Assembly (NCBI GenBank): GCA_020249925.1
Contig: JADCER010000005.1
Coordinates: 310,001-374,000 of the forward strand
Source of the DNA: Roseomonas sp.
GTDB lineage: Bacteria > Pseudomonadota > Alphaproteobacteria > Acetobacterales > Acetobacteraceae
Reading direction: 5' to 3'
DNA: 64,000 bases
A program made the position numbers and the translations under genes. A model generated the notes under the pieces. The model did no database searches and was not told where the DNA came from. It saw only the letters and a list, made by a program, of their open reading frames with translations. Shown piece by piece: positions 19,662 to 28,471 of this stretch (positions are counted from its first letter, which is position 1; each line of letters starts with the position of its first letter).

Positions 19662-20408
19662 ATGGTCCAGAAAATCCCCGAAGCGGGCTATCGCTTCATT
19701 CCTGGTGTCTATCAATATAGTGCGGGCGTTGCCGCCGAGCCTGGCTTTCGCCTGGAACGCGTGCGCTTTGCTGAACCTGTGCCGCTGATGGCAGGTTTCG
19801 CGCGCATCGCATCCCATCTTGCGGCACTCGGGCGGCCGAAGCTTGCCTTTGCAGCCTGCGAATTGCGCTCTCCCGCGCCTTTCACGGAAGAAGGTTTTGC
19901 GGCGTTCAATCGGGTTTATGGCGGAGTGCTGACTGAATGGGGCTTGTTTCGCGATGGGCTGAACCCCGTGGCGCGCAGCAATGTCTGCCCGGAAATCGCC
20001 CCACCGGCCGAGCCTTGCTTTCACGCCTTTGTCTATACCGTGCCGGATGCCGGCGCCGCGCCATCCTTCGCGGTGGCTGGCAGTGGAGAAGCCGCCGAAG
20101 GCAAGGGTGATTACCGCAGCAATACGGTCGCCCTTGGCGATACCTCAGCGGCAGGCATGCTCGCCAAGGCGCGTTGGGTGCTTGGGGAAATGGAACGCCG
20201 CATGGGGTTACTCGGCGCCAATTGGCGCGCAACCACCGGTGTGCAGGCCTATACGGTGCACGATATAGGGCCGTTTTTTGCCGAGGAAATCGTCCGCCGC
20301 GGCGCCGCGCGCCATGGGCTGACTTGGCAATATTGCCGTCCGCCCGTGGTTGATCTGGAGTTTGAGATGGATTGTCGCGGCATTGCGCGAGAGCAGGTGA
20401 TCGCATGA
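19662..20408 (+). CDS. Unknown protein with RidA/YjgF-like features
   Basis: The 248-aa soluble protein is not a family I can name. Its last 90 residues read like a RidA (YjgF) unit: ALGDTSAAGMLAKARWVLGE, then GVQAYTVHDI and PPVVDLEFEMDCRGI at the end. The first half, with RIASHLAALGRPKLAFAACE and EWGLFRDGLNPVARSNV, could be a second degenerate copy. RidA proteins hydrolyse reactive enamines and imines, but no catalytic Arg can be assigned with certainty. It faces away from the oxidoreductase and precedes a methyltransferase by 42 bp. Confidence 0.6.
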   Translation: MVQKIPEAGYRFIPGVYQYSAGVAAEPGFRLERVRFAEPVPLMAGFARIASHLAALGRPKLAFAACELRSPAPFTEEGFAAFNRVYGGVLTEWGLFRDGLNPVARSNVCPEIAPPAEPCFHAFVYTVPDAGAAPSFAVAGSGEAAEGKGDYRSNTVALGDTSAAGMLAKARWVLGEMERRMGLLGANWRATTGVQAYTVHDIGPFFAEEIVRRGAARHGLTWQYCRPPVVDLEFEMDCRGIAREQVIA

Positions 20409-20450
20409 GGCGCGTTTTCGCGCTGGGATCATTCACGCCGGAGATGCAGC

Positions 20451-21116
20451 ATGTCTGACGCGCCGGGATATGCGATGGGCAGTGACCATGAATTCACGCA
20501 AGACTGGTTTTCGCGCCATATTCCGGCATGGGATCAAATCCTGGAAGCATTGAAGCCCACCAGAATTCTTGAAATTGGTTCCTTCGAAGGGCGCTCGGCC
20601 TGCTATCTGATCGAAAAATGTCCGAGCCTGGTCACAAGCCCGGTTTCAATCACCTGTATTGACACCTGGGAGGGAGGCATCGAACACCAGGCCGGCGGTT
20701 TTGTTGAGGCTGTGATGACAGATGTGGAACGCCGCTTTGATCACAATACGCGCCTCGCGCTTGGGCGAACCGCGGGGCCTGTTTCCTTGCGCAAGGAAAA
20801 GCAGCTTTCGCGCGATGCCTTGGCGGCCCTTATTGCTTCTGGCCAAATGGAAAGCTTCGATCTCATTTACATTGACGGGTCGCATGAGGCGACGGATGTG
20901 CTGACTGATGCCATCTTGGCCTTCCCCTTGCTCCGCATCGGGGGGACCTTGATTTTTGATGATTATATCTGGTCCGACCAGATTCCAGAAAGGCGTGAGC
21001 CTTCGCGGATGCCAAAGCCTGCGATTGATGCTTTCGTGAATGTTTTTCATCGAAAGCTGGAGATTCATCAATCGCTGCCGCTATGGCAGCTCTATGTGCA
21101 AAAGGTCGCTCGTTAA
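20451..21116 (+). CDS. Class I SAM-dependent methyltransferase (Methyltransf_24 type)
   Basis: The 221-aa protein has motif I ILEIGSFEGRSACYL (residues 39-53), a following acidic segment (ITCIDTWEGGIEHQ), the LIYIDGSHEATDVLTD motif and GGTLIFDDYIW, typical of cephalosporin hydroxylase-like or Methyltransf_24 enzymes that act in sugar, lipopolysaccharide or secondary metabolism. The substrate is unknown. No glycan cluster is nearby. Its stop is 39 bp before the amidase start. Confidence 0.85.
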   Translation: MSDAPGYAMGSDHEFTQDWFSRHIPAWDQILEALKPTRILEIGSFEGRSACYLIEKCPSLVTSPVSITCIDTWEGGIEHQAGGFVEAVMTDVERRFDHNTRLALGRTAGPVSLRKEKQLSRDALAALIASGQMESFDLIYIDGSHEATDVLTDAILAFPLLRIGGTLIFDDYIWSDQIPERREPSRMPKPAIDAFVNVFHRKLEIHQSLPLWQLYVQKVAR

Positions 21117-21155
21117 GATGACGCCAAAACCCATCCTGCCAATAGAAGAAACATC

Positions 21156-22460
21156 ATGCCCAATCCGCTGATCCAAGACCCCGGCCGCATTCGTGATCTT
21201 TCCGCCGCCATGGCGAAAGGCGAGATCACTGCCGAAACCCTGGTGCGCCGCTATCTGGACCGCATCGCCGCCGTTGATGGCCAGGTGAAGGCCTGGATTC
21301 ATGTGCTGGCCGATGCTGCCCTTGCCGAAGCACGCGCGTTGGATGCGGAACGCAAGGCAGGCAGGCTGCGCGGGCCGCTGCATGGCATCCCTGTTGGTAT
21401 CAAGGATGTGATTGATGTGCGCGGCCTGCCGACGCGCGCCAATAGTCCCTCCCGCGCCGATATCGCGCCTGCCAGCGCCGATGCCACGGTGGTTGCGCAT
21501 CTGCGTGCGGCGGGCGCGATTGTTTTGGGCAAGCTGCACACCACAGAATATGCTTTCTTCCAAAGCCTGCCGCCCACGCGCAACCCGTGGGATTTGGCGC
21601 GCACGCCGGGCGGGTCTTCCGCCGGTTCTGGTGCTGCGATTGCCGCTGGCATGGTGCCATTGGCGCTTGGCACGCAAACCGCAGGCAGTGTCAATCGCCC
21701 GGCGGCCTATACCGGCGTTTGTGCTTTCAAACCCTCAACACTCGCGATTGGTGGGGTTGGGGTCGTGCCGCTGGCACCTTCCTTTGACACGGTCGGCGCT
21801 TTCGGCGCCAGCGCGCAGGATGCGGCTTACTTGGCTGCGGGCTACGCGGCGGATCATCTGCGGCTTGCCAGCCGCCCCGCCACCACGCCGCGTATTGTGC
21901 TGCTGCAAGACCCGTTGATCGAAAAGCTGCAAAAGCCCGCAACAGCGGCGCGTGTTGCCGCGCTCGCGGAACAGCTTGGCGCCGCCGGCCTCACGCTGCA
22001 TCGCGCCAGCGCCGGCGCGGGGTTCGAGGAAATGGTCGCGCGCCATCGCCGCGTCATGCTGGCGGAGCTTGGCCGCACCCATGCCGGGCTGCCGCGCGAC
22101 CGGATTGCGACGGCCGTTGCCGATGGCATTGCTGAGGGCCTCGCCATCCCGGATGAGGAATATCACGCCGCACTTCGTGACCTTGCTGGCTTTCGCGCCC
22201 GCTTCTGGGCGGGCTTTGCGCCAGATGATTTCATCCTGACCCCCGCCGCGCCGGATGTTGCGCCGGAAGCCGGCAGCACGGGCGATCCTTCCTTTGTGAT
22301 CCCAACCACGGTGCTGGGCGGGCCGGTGGTGACGCTGCGCGCAGGCCTCGCCACCGATAGCGGCATGCCGGTGGGCGCGCTGCTCTTTGGCCGGCCGGGG
22401 GCGGATGCGGCCATGGCGTCCTTCCTGTTCTCGGCCCCCGCGACCGCGCTGGATCTTTAA
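21156..22460 (+). CDS. Amidase signature family hydrolase
   Basis: The 434-aa protein carries the Ser-cisSer-Lys triad of the family: K83 in VGIKDVIDVRG, the Ser-rich loop PGGSSAGSGAAIAAGM (151-166) and the nucleophile S178 in TQTAGSVNRPA. No signal peptide. These enzymes split amides (for example indoleacetamide, malonamide, allophanate) to acids and ammonia; length fits small-molecule amidases better than GatA. No GatBC partner is present. Confidence 0.92.
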   Translation: MPNPLIQDPGRIRDLSAAMAKGEITAETLVRRYLDRIAAVDGQVKAWIHVLADAALAEARALDAERKAGRLRGPLHGIPVGIKDVIDVRGLPTRANSPSRADIAPASADATVVAHLRAAGAIVLGKLHTTEYAFFQSLPPTRNPWDLARTPGGSSAGSGAAIAAGMVPLALGTQTAGSVNRPAAYTGVCAFKPSTLAIGGVGVVPLAPSFDTVGAFGASAQDAAYLAAGYAADHLRLASRPATTPRIVLLQDPLIEKLQKPATAARVAALAEQLGAAGLTLHRASAGAGFEEMVARHRRVMLAELGRTHAGLPRDRIATAVADGIAEGLAIPDEEYHAALRDLAGFRARFWAGFAPDDFILTPAAPDVAPEAGSTGDPSFVIPTTVLGGPVVTLRAGLATDSGMPVGALLFGRPGADAAMASFLFSAPATALDL

Positions 22461-22557
22461 CGCCCAAAGCTTGCCGCGCCCGGCCATCCGGCACATCTAC
22501 AGGCCAGCGCGGCTTTCGTGGTAACAGGCGGGCCGGTTTCGGCGCGCAGGAGGCGTT

Positions 22558-23328
22558 TTGAGTTTCTGGGGTAAAATGCTGGGCGGTGTGGCAGGCTTCG
22601 CCATGGGTGGCCCCTTGGGCGCCATGGTGGGGGCGGCGCTTGGCCATGCCGCGGATGCCGGCGCGCTGGGCGGCAAGGGCAGCGCCATTTCCGCTGCAAC
22701 GCCAGACCTGATGGCGTTTTTTGGCAGCAAGGAAAATCTGTTTTCCTTTTCCGTTGTTGTGCTCTCTGCCAAGCTTGCCAAGGTGGATGGGCCGATCAAG
22801 CGGGAAGAAATCGCGGCCTTCCGCAACCTGTTCCATGTGCCGGCAGAAGCGCTGGGTGAGGTCGGGCGCCTGTTCGATCAGGCACGCGAATCCGCCGATG
22901 GGTGGGAACCTTTCGCGGAAAAGCTGGGCGAGGCCTTTGCCGACAATAAGGCCATGCTGGAAGATGTGCTGGTGGCCTTGGTGCAGATTGCGCGTGCCGA
23001 TGGGCCGGTGGCGAAATCCGAAGGCGATATGCTGCGCGGCATTCATGCGCGCTTTGGCCTGGATGCCGCCGCCTGGGAACGTGCCAAGGGCGGCACGCGC
23101 CGCGCCGCGCCGGAAGCGCAAGGCGAAGACCCCTATTCCATGCTGGGCCTGACCAGACAGGCGAGTGATGAGGAAGTGCGCCTTGCCTGGCGGAAGCTGA
23201 TGCGGGAAAACCATCCGGATAGCTTGGCATCCCGCGGCGTGCCGCAAGAATTCGTCAAGCGCGCCACGGAACAAGTGGCGCAGATCAACGCCGCCTGGGA
23301 CAAGATCAAGCGCGAGCGGGGCTTGTAG
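22558..23328 (+). CDS. DjlA-like TerB plus J-domain co-chaperone
   Basis: The TTG at 22558 is chosen since AGGAGG ends four bases before it; the next ATG (22576) is too far away. The 256-aa protein opens with a Gly-rich hydrophobic helix (MLGGVAGFAMGGPLGAMVGA), has a TerB domain about residues 50-170 (SVVVLSAKLAKVDGPIKREE and LVALVQIARADGPV) and ends in a J domain with HPD at residues 219-221. This is the layout of DjlA, a membrane-tethered DnaK co-chaperone. The following amidase gene begins four bases after its stop. Confidence 0.9.
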   Translation: MSFWGKMLGGVAGFAMGGPLGAMVGAALGHAADAGALGGKGSAISAATPDLMAFFGSKENLFSFSVVVLSAKLAKVDGPIKREEIAAFRNLFHVPAEALGEVGRLFDQARESADGWEPFAEKLGEAFADNKAMLEDVLVALVQIARADGPVAKSEGDMLRGIHARFGLDAAAWERAKGGTRRAAPEAQGEDPYSMLGLTRQASDEEVRLAWRKLMRENHPDSLASRGVPQEFVKRATEQVAQINAAWDKIKRERGL

Positions 23329-23332
23329 CGCC

Positions 23333-24010
23333 TTGCGCATCCGTGACGTGCCAAGCCCAAATCACGAAGCGCGGCCCGATGGCGCGGTGATTGATACGCT
23401 GATCCTGCATTACACGGGCATGCGTTCGGGGCAGGAGGCGATTGCGCGCCTGCGCGACCCCACCGCCAAGGTTTCCGCGCATTATGTCGTGGAAGAAGAT
23501 GGCGCGGTGTTTCGCCTGGTGGCGGAAACCCGCCGCGCCGCGCATGCCGGCATTTCGCATTGGCGCGGGCGCAGCGGGCTGAACGCGAATAGCATCGGGA
23601 TTGAGATCGTGAACCCCGGCCATGAATGGGGCTATCGCCCCTTTCCCGCGCTGCAAATGGCGGCGGTGTGTGATTTGTGCCTGGGGATCATGGCGCGCCA
23701 CCCGATTGAGCAACGCAACGTGGTGGCGCATTCGGATATCGCGCCCGATCGCAAGCAGGACCCTGGTGAGTTGTTTGATTGGCAGGGGCTTGCGGCGAAT
23801 GGCGTTGGGCTTTGGCCGGGGGCTGATGCAGCGCCGGCGGATGAGACTGCTTTGCTGCCGCTGCTTGGCGCCATTGGCTATCGCACCGATTTGCCGCTTT
23901 CCGTTTTGCTGACAGCGTTTCAGCGCCATTGGCTGCCCGGACGCGCTGATGGGATTGCGGATGCGCCGACGCGGGCAAGGGTGGCGGCGGTGGCGCGCGT
24001 GTTTGCGTAG
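23333..24010 (+). CDS. N-acetylmuramoyl-L-alanine amidase (Amidase_2, AmiD-like)
   Basis: A TTG start at 23333 gives 225 aa with RIRDVPSPNHEARPDGAVID at the N-terminus. Zinc-binding and catalytic features of Amidase_2 are present: LILHYTG (first His), YVVEEDGAVFRLV, NSIGIEIVNPGHEWGY and VVAHSDIAPDRKQDPGELFDW (second His, Asp). The enzyme splits the amide between muramic acid and the peptide stem, in cell-wall recycling. No signal peptide is seen, so it may act on cytosolic anhydro-muropeptides like AmpD. It is probably cotranscribed with the DjlA-like gene. Confidence 0.9.
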   Translation: MRIRDVPSPNHEARPDGAVIDTLILHYTGMRSGQEAIARLRDPTAKVSAHYVVEEDGAVFRLVAETRRAAHAGISHWRGRSGLNANSIGIEIVNPGHEWGYRPFPALQMAAVCDLCLGIMARHPIEQRNVVAHSDIAPDRKQDPGELFDWQGLAANGVGLWPGADAAPADETALLPLLGAIGYRTDLPLSVLLTAFQRHWLPGRADGIADAPTRARVAAVARVFA

Positions 24011-24014
24011 GCGG

Positions 24015-24581
24015 ATGCACTGCGCCGCCGATATCGCTGATTTCATCGCGCATAACCCGCGCATGATGCGCTGCCTTGCGGTACTCGCCGCGCATGGCCC
24101 TGTGGGTGCTTGGATTGGCGCGGGCTTTGTGCGCAACGCCGTGTGGGATCATCTTTCCGGGCAGGATACGGAAGCCCTGCCGCCCGCTGATCTGGATGTG
24201 GTGTTTCATGATCCGTTCAATTTGGCTGCGGAACAGGATGCGGCGTTTGAGGGCGCGTTGCGCACCGCCGCGCCCGACCTTCCATGGTCTGTGCGCAATC
24301 AGGCGCGGATGCATGAACGCAACGGCCATCGCCCCTATCGCGATGTCGCCGACGCCCTGGCGCATTGGCCGGAAACCGCAACGGCCATTGCCGCGCGCCT
24401 TGGGCGGAATGGGGTTGAGATTCTCGCACCTTTTGGCGTGGCGGATGTGCTGGCAATGATCCTCCGTCCAACGCCGGCCTTCCGCACCAAGCCCGAAGTG
24501 GTACGTGCACGGCTGGAAGCGAAGGGCTGGCGCAGGCGCTGGCCAAAGCTGCGCGTGATTGGGCTTGGCGATTCCGTTTGA
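24015..24581 (+). CDS. Nucleotidyltransferase family protein (DUF925 type)
   Basis: Start at the ATG at 24015, four bases after the amidase stop; 188 aa. The family marks are GAWIGAGFVRNAVWDHLSG, then PPADLDVVFHDP (acidic metal site) and ARMHERNGHRPYRDVADALA. These proteins are predicted small nucleotidyltransferases with unknown acceptors. It is the last gene before the injection-system island. Confidence 0.88.
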   Translation: MHCAADIADFIAHNPRMMRCLAVLAAHGPVGAWIGAGFVRNAVWDHLSGQDTEALPPADLDVVFHDPFNLAAEQDAAFEGALRTAAPDLPWSVRNQARMHERNGHRPYRDVADALAHWPETATAIAARLGRNGVEILAPFGVADVLAMILRPTPAFRTKPEVVRARLEAKGWRRRWPKLRVIGLGDSV

Positions 24582-24610
24582 TTGCCGCAATCCCACAGCG
24601 CCAGATTCAG

Positions 24611-24742
24611 CAAGCGTCTGATGGCCGCGCAGCCGCTGGGTCGTGAGTGATCAAGAGTTGGCGGAAAGTCCAGGCTCTACAGCAATAAGAGGCTGGCCAA
24701 GGGCCGGCCGGGGTAACCGCCGGGAAAGGGCCACAGAAATCA
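24611..24742 (+). ncRNA. RNase P RNA (rnpB)-like 5' domain, probably a truncated remnant
   Basis: Two blocks in the right order match bacterial RNase P RNA: GGCGGAAAGTCCAGGCTC (24660-24677; usual GGAGGAAAGTCCGGGCTC) and GGGAAAGGGCCACAGAAA (24722-24739; usual GGGAAAGTGCCACAGAAA), with a GC-rich hairpin between them (GCTGGCC, GGCCGGC). The conserved 3' strand, which ends with ACAGAACCCGGCTTA, is not found in the following 500 bases. So this looks like a diverged, truncated copy rather than the functional gene. It borders the injection-system block and may be a relic of an insertion. Confidence 0.5.
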
Positions 24743-24813
24743 CGCCACTGCAGCGAGGCGGCATTGGGTCTGACGGTGGTTCACCCTTGCGCAAGCCCGT
24801 ACTGATTTCTGTG
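24732..24813. repeat. Perfect 11-bp inverted repeat closing a 60-nt loop
   Basis: CACAGAAATCA (24732-24742) and TGATTTCTGTG (24803-24813) pair perfectly. The loop includes a smaller palindrome CTTGCGCAAG near 24786. The left arm overlaps the end of the rnpB-like block. It could be an RNA structure or the trace of a mobile element. From here to 25117 I see no gene: the open frames in this stretch have no family-like sequence. Confidence 0.55.
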
Positions 24814-25117
24814 ACGATGTCGCCTTCGACGAGGTTCACATTGGTCAGCATACATTCTTATTGCTGTACCGGGGATACGCGCTTAGGGCTGCGCAGGGAC
24901 CCAGAAAGCGCGGACGAACCAATGGCGGTGACCGCTAAAACCATTTGCGTCCATCCATTCGTGATACGTAATGGTGCAGAAGCTCTTGCAGCGACCGCCC
25001 AGCCGCGTTCAGTGACTAAAACCAAACCGGCAACGTGAGCCACACGCATCACGTTGCCCATTTGTTCGCATCGCTACATTAAATTGATACGATTCGAAGG
25101 TGATATGAGTATTTGGC

Positions 25118-25147
25118 TTGACAGTCTTGGAATTTAGTCTCTAGCCT
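25118..25147 (+). promoter_or_regulatory. Candidate promoter of the injection-system operon
   Basis: TTGACA at 25118-25123 is a perfect -35 hexamer. A weak -10 (TAGCCT, 25142-25147) follows at 18 bp spacing. It lies about 170 bp before the first operon gene, in an AT-rich stretch (25060-25160) that contrasts with the GC-rich surroundings. The -10 fit is poor, so this is a suggestion. Confidence 0.35.
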
Positions 25148-25319
25148 TCGATCAAATAGAGGTTTTTCAGAGAAGATCGCTACAATTATCGCTTCGGGAC
25201 GCCGTCAGCGATGTCCCTTGAAAATCGGCAAAAAGCACCAAAGGAGAGGGAATGATTGCTTCGTTGAATATTTTTTCCTCACGCAGGTGGCCGCTTATGT
25301 CGCCCGAGGTGATTTGACC

Positions 25320-25901
25320 ATGATTGATCGGGCGCTCAATTACCTCCGTGAGCAGCTCAATGATCACCTTGCTGCTGCCTCACAAACGGATATTGACGCC
25401 GATCAGAACCATGTTGTTTTTCCCAAGCGGGACAAGCCGGAGCCCGAGTTCAAATTGGGCGCCGTCACATTATTGCTTGCTGGTGTCCAGCATGAACCCA
25501 TACTACGCGCAGCTGATATGCATTTGGCGGCGGGGGCTGACGGCAGTGCTGTTCGTGTCAGCCCTACTCTCCGGCTGCAATTGATGGTGTTGGCCGCGGC
25601 GCGCCACGGCGATTACGCCGAATCCCTCCGCGCATTATCCCTCATCGCGGCTTGGGGCCAGGCGCATCCGGTGATTGACCGCAACACAGCACCCAAGCTT
25701 GACCCAAATATTGATCGCCTAACGCTGGAATTCGTAAGTCTCACGATCACGGAACAGAATGAATTATGGAGCTCCCTCGGAACGGGATATCTGCCGTCTC
25801 TTCTGTATAGGATCAGGGTTCTCGGCTTCGCTAGCGCTATTGGTCAGACCACGCAGCCGATTGCGCAACTTGATCGCATCCTGGTGCGCCATGAAAGTTA
25901 A
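25320..25901 (+). CDS. eCIS DUF4255 protein (Pvc16-like cap/terminator)
   Basis: The ATG at 25320, nine bases after GAGGT, gives 193 aa. The sequence fits the DUF4255 (Pvc16 N-terminal) family: MIDRALNYLREQLNDHL at the start, then FKLGAVTLLLAGVQHEPIL and SPTLRLQLMVLAAARHGDYAE. In PVC/Afp particles this protein caps the end of the sheath and tube. Here it is first in the operon instead of last. It overlaps the next gene by 11 bp. No membrane segment. Confidence 0.8.
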   Translation: MIDRALNYLREQLNDHLAAASQTDIDADQNHVVFPKRDKPEPEFKLGAVTLLLAGVQHEPILRAADMHLAAGADGSAVRVSPTLRLQLMVLAAARHGDYAESLRALSLIAAWGQAHPVIDRNTAPKLDPNIDRLTLEFVSLTITEQNELWSSLGTGYLPSLLYRIRVLGFASAIGQTTQPIAQLDRILVRHES

Positions 25902-26934
25902 GCCGCTTTTTACGCTGCGGGTCACTCATACCCATAAGGGCGCCCGCTTGCCGACAATCTCGGTGTCTGGCGCAACCGCCGCCGTACTTTCAGGGCTTGG
26001 TATGGGGGTAAAGCGCTTGGGTGAAAGCCTCCTCGTTTATGCCGAAACAGATGGCAATGGTGCGACCAGAACAACGCTATCAGGCAAGGTGACGTTGAGA
26101 TTTCTTCTCTCTGAAGTTGATTCGGCTTTCGTGGCACTTACTGATTTGAGCCTCTTCCAGGGTCTCTCGGCACCGCTTTTTTCGAATACCCAAGGCGGAC
26201 TTACCCTTGAGCTGTTGGATCAGACACTGCGTGGCACTGAACAGGTTATCGCCTACCGGGAAGGTCCGCAACGCGTGCTTCTGACGGGGCGCCCGGCGCC
26301 CAAGACGGAGGTATCTGAAATAATAGCGAAAAGCAACAAGGGCCTTGTTGACATTCAAAGCTATGACAGAACCGCAAATGCCGTTGACCTGACTGGTTCA
26401 GGGCTTCAGAAAGGTATCCCCATAGAGCTGGCCTATCCGGTAAAAACGCGACGTCCGATTGGCGCCATGGCCGAGATAGCCATTACTCTTGAGCAGCCTG
26501 ATATCGATACCTGGCTGCGGGAAGGCGGGCGTAATTTTGTGATCCCGTTCGTGGCTAGAAGCGTGCTCTGGTGCTGGTACATTGCCGTACCGCTCGCCAT
26601 TCCCGCCAATTCTGTTGCTGTCACGCTGCCATCAGAATCAAGCCAGTTACGCGGCCTTGCCATTGCGGGCGATCCTGCGGACCTTACGGCAGCACCGGAC
26701 GAAGCTGACCCTCAGGCCAAAATACTCGCTGCCCGCCTTAAGGGCCGACGTTTGCTGCGCTTTCGATCAACCGGACCAGTGATCCTGGACAGTGCCGCAA
26801 TTTCCGGAATTGCCCTCAAGATCGAAGAAAAAACCTGTATCCGGCATCTGCCAAACCCTGCGCCAGAAGCCTTCGGCCAAATTGGCCCACCCGGGCGGCG
26901 TGTGGAAATTCTCCATGCCACGGTGATTGTCTAG
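25891..26934 (+). CDS. Uncharacterised eCIS-operon protein, 347 aa
   Basis: The ATG at 25891 overlaps the DUF4255 gene end by 11 bp, so the two are translationally coupled. I recognise no family. The protein appears beta-rich, without signal peptide, membrane helix or coiled coil; strand-like stretches include FTLRVTHTHKGARLPTISVS and VKTRRPIGAMAEIAITLEQP. Its place between the cap gene and the sheath suggests a structural or assembly role, for instance a cap partner; that is inference only. Confidence 0.65.
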   Translation: MKVKPLFTLRVTHTHKGARLPTISVSGATAAVLSGLGMGVKRLGESLLVYAETDGNGATRTTLSGKVTLRFLLSEVDSAFVALTDLSLFQGLSAPLFSNTQGGLTLELLDQTLRGTEQVIAYREGPQRVLLTGRPAPKTEVSEIIAKSNKGLVDIQSYDRTANAVDLTGSGLQKGIPIELAYPVKTRRPIGAMAEIAITLEQPDIDTWLREGGRNFVIPFVARSVLWCWYIAVPLAIPANSVAVTLPSESSQLRGLAIAGDPADLTAAPDEADPQAKILAARLKGRRLLRFRSTGPVILDSAAISGIALKIEEKTCIRHLPNPAPEAFGQIGPPGRRVEILHATVIV

Positions 26935-27031
26935 AGCCCATGGCGATCATGACACATAACACCATGATTTGCGGAACTTCTCAGCAACCCAGCGCTGCCG
27001 TTGCGGCAGACACCATTCGCAAGAGGCTAAC

Positions 27032-28444
27032 ATGAGCACCTATAGAACCCCTGGCGTATTTGTGGAGGAAATAGCGCTCCTGCCCCCTTCGGTAGCAGAA
27101 GTCAAAAGCGCCGTTCCTGCATTCCTAGGATATACCAAGCTAGGCAAGGGAAAGATCAAACGCATCACAACGATGCTTGAATATGAGGCCATATTTGGCG
27201 GGCCGCCAGAGAGCAAACTGACGATTTCGGAGGGGAAAGACTCAATTCTTTCAGTTGCCCTGACTTCGCAAACTTCCCAGTCTCCTGCCACTCCGCCTGC
27301 AGATCCTGCCACTCCGGCTGCAGATCCTCCCCCCCCGTCACCCTCTGCGAAACCCTTTCCTCCCTTCCTGCTTTATTATTCGTTGCGACACTATTTTATG
27401 AACGGGGGCGGCCCCTGCTGGATTGTATCAGTGGGCAGTTATGAAGACAGCCCCAGCAAGGATCATTTTGTCACTGAACTGAAGTCTCTTGAGCAGCAGG
27501 ACGAGCCAACGATCCTTGTCTGCCCGGACGCAACGCTCCTGGCGCCAGATGATTTCGCAGCAGTATGCAACGAAGTCCTCAAGCATTGTGCGAAATTGAT
27601 GGACCGCTTTGCCGTGCTGGACGTGTTGGGCGGAAACGTAAATGAGTTTCGCAACAAAATCGGTACCTCCAACCTTTCCTATGGGGCTGCATATCACCCC
27701 TATGTCCAGACCGTCCTCAGCCCCATCTATAAGGAATCCGACATCACCGTAGTACCGCTCAAAGCCAATGGCGAGCCAGATAAAACAGACAGTCTGGACA
27801 AAATCAAAACGACCAAGACTGATCTTTATGCGCGCGTGAAGAAAGCCTTAGAAAAGGAGCGAATCACTCTACCGCCTTCTGCGGCAATGGCTGGCATCTA
27901 CTGTTCCGTTGACAGGGATAGGGGCGTTTGGAAAGCACCCGCCAATGTCAGCATGAATGGTGTCATCGCGCCGGTGAAGTTCATCACCGATGAAGAACAG
28001 GGAGACCTCAACATTGACGTGAATGCTGGGAAGTCAATCAATGCGATCCGCGCCTTCACGGGCAAGGGCGTACTTGTATGGGGTTCGCGCACGCTTGCGG
28101 GTAACGACAATGAATGGCGCTATGTACCGGTCCGCCGCTTGTTCATCATGGTCGAAGAATCGGTAAAGAAAGCGAGTGCCTTTGCCGTCTTCGAGCCAAA
28201 TGTCGCCGCCACATGGCTCAAGGTGAAGGGGATGGTCGAAAGCTACCTCTACAGCCTTTGGGAGCGTGGGGCTCTGGCGGGGTCTAAGGCTGAGCAAGCC
28301 TATTTCGTGAATATAGGGCTCGGCAAAACGATGACACCGCAGGATGTTTTGGAGGGGCGCATGATCGTCGAAGTTGGCTTGGCCGCCGTGCGTCCCGCCG
28401 AATTCATCGTACTCCGCTTCATGCATCGCCTGCAGCAGGCCTGA
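27032..28444 (+). CDS. eCIS contractile sheath protein
   Basis: Start at the ATG at 27032 after AGAGG; 470 aa. The N-terminus STYRTPGVFVEEI and VKSAVPAFLGYT is the hallmark of phage and eCIS sheath proteins. The C-terminal part, with INAIRAFTGKGVLVWGSRTL, YVPVRRLFIMVEESVKKASA and LWERGALAG, fits the conserved sheath core. Its contraction drives the inner tube. A Pro/Ala-rich insert (about residues 85-112), containing a tandem heptapeptide, splits the N-terminal half. There is only one sheath gene, whereas PVC and Afp have three. Confidence 0.95.
   Translation: MSTYRTPGVFVEEIALLPPSVAEVKSAVPAFLGYTKLGKGKIKRITTMLEYEAIFGGPPESKLTISEGKDSILSVALTSQTSQSPATPPADPATPAADPPPPSPSAKPFPPFLLYYSLRHYFMNGGGPCWIVSVGSYEDSPSKDHFVTELKSLEQQDEPTILVCPDATLLAPDDFAAVCNEVLKHCAKLMDRFAVLDVLGGNVNEFRNKIGTSNLSYGAAYHPYVQTVLSPIYKESDITVVPLKANGEPDKTDSLDKIKTTKTDLYARVKKALEKERITLPPSAAMAGIYCSVDRDRGVWKAPANVSMNGVIAPVKFITDEEQGDLNIDVNAGKSINAIRAFTGKGVLVWGSRTLAGNDNEWRYVPVRRLFIMVEESVKKASAFAVFEPNVAATWLKVKGMVESYLYSLWERGALAGSKAEQAYFVNIGLGKTMTPQDVLEGRMIVEVGLAAVRPAEFIVLRFMHRLQQA
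27284..27325 (+). repeat. 21-bp tandem duplication inside the sheath gene
   Basis: Two adjacent 21-base units (27284-27304 and 27305-27325) differ by one base and encode PATPPAD and PATPAAD. They form the core of the Pro-rich insert in the sheath protein. In-frame repeats of this kind can change length by slippage. Confidence 0.85.
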
Positions 28445-28471
28445 ACCTAATCAGCCCAAGGAGAATAATCC

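Noticed and set aside
24643-25038. 131-aa open frame over the rnpB-like region
   Set aside because: Overlaps structured RNA-like sequence, has no family-like segments and its composition is not that of neighbouring genes.
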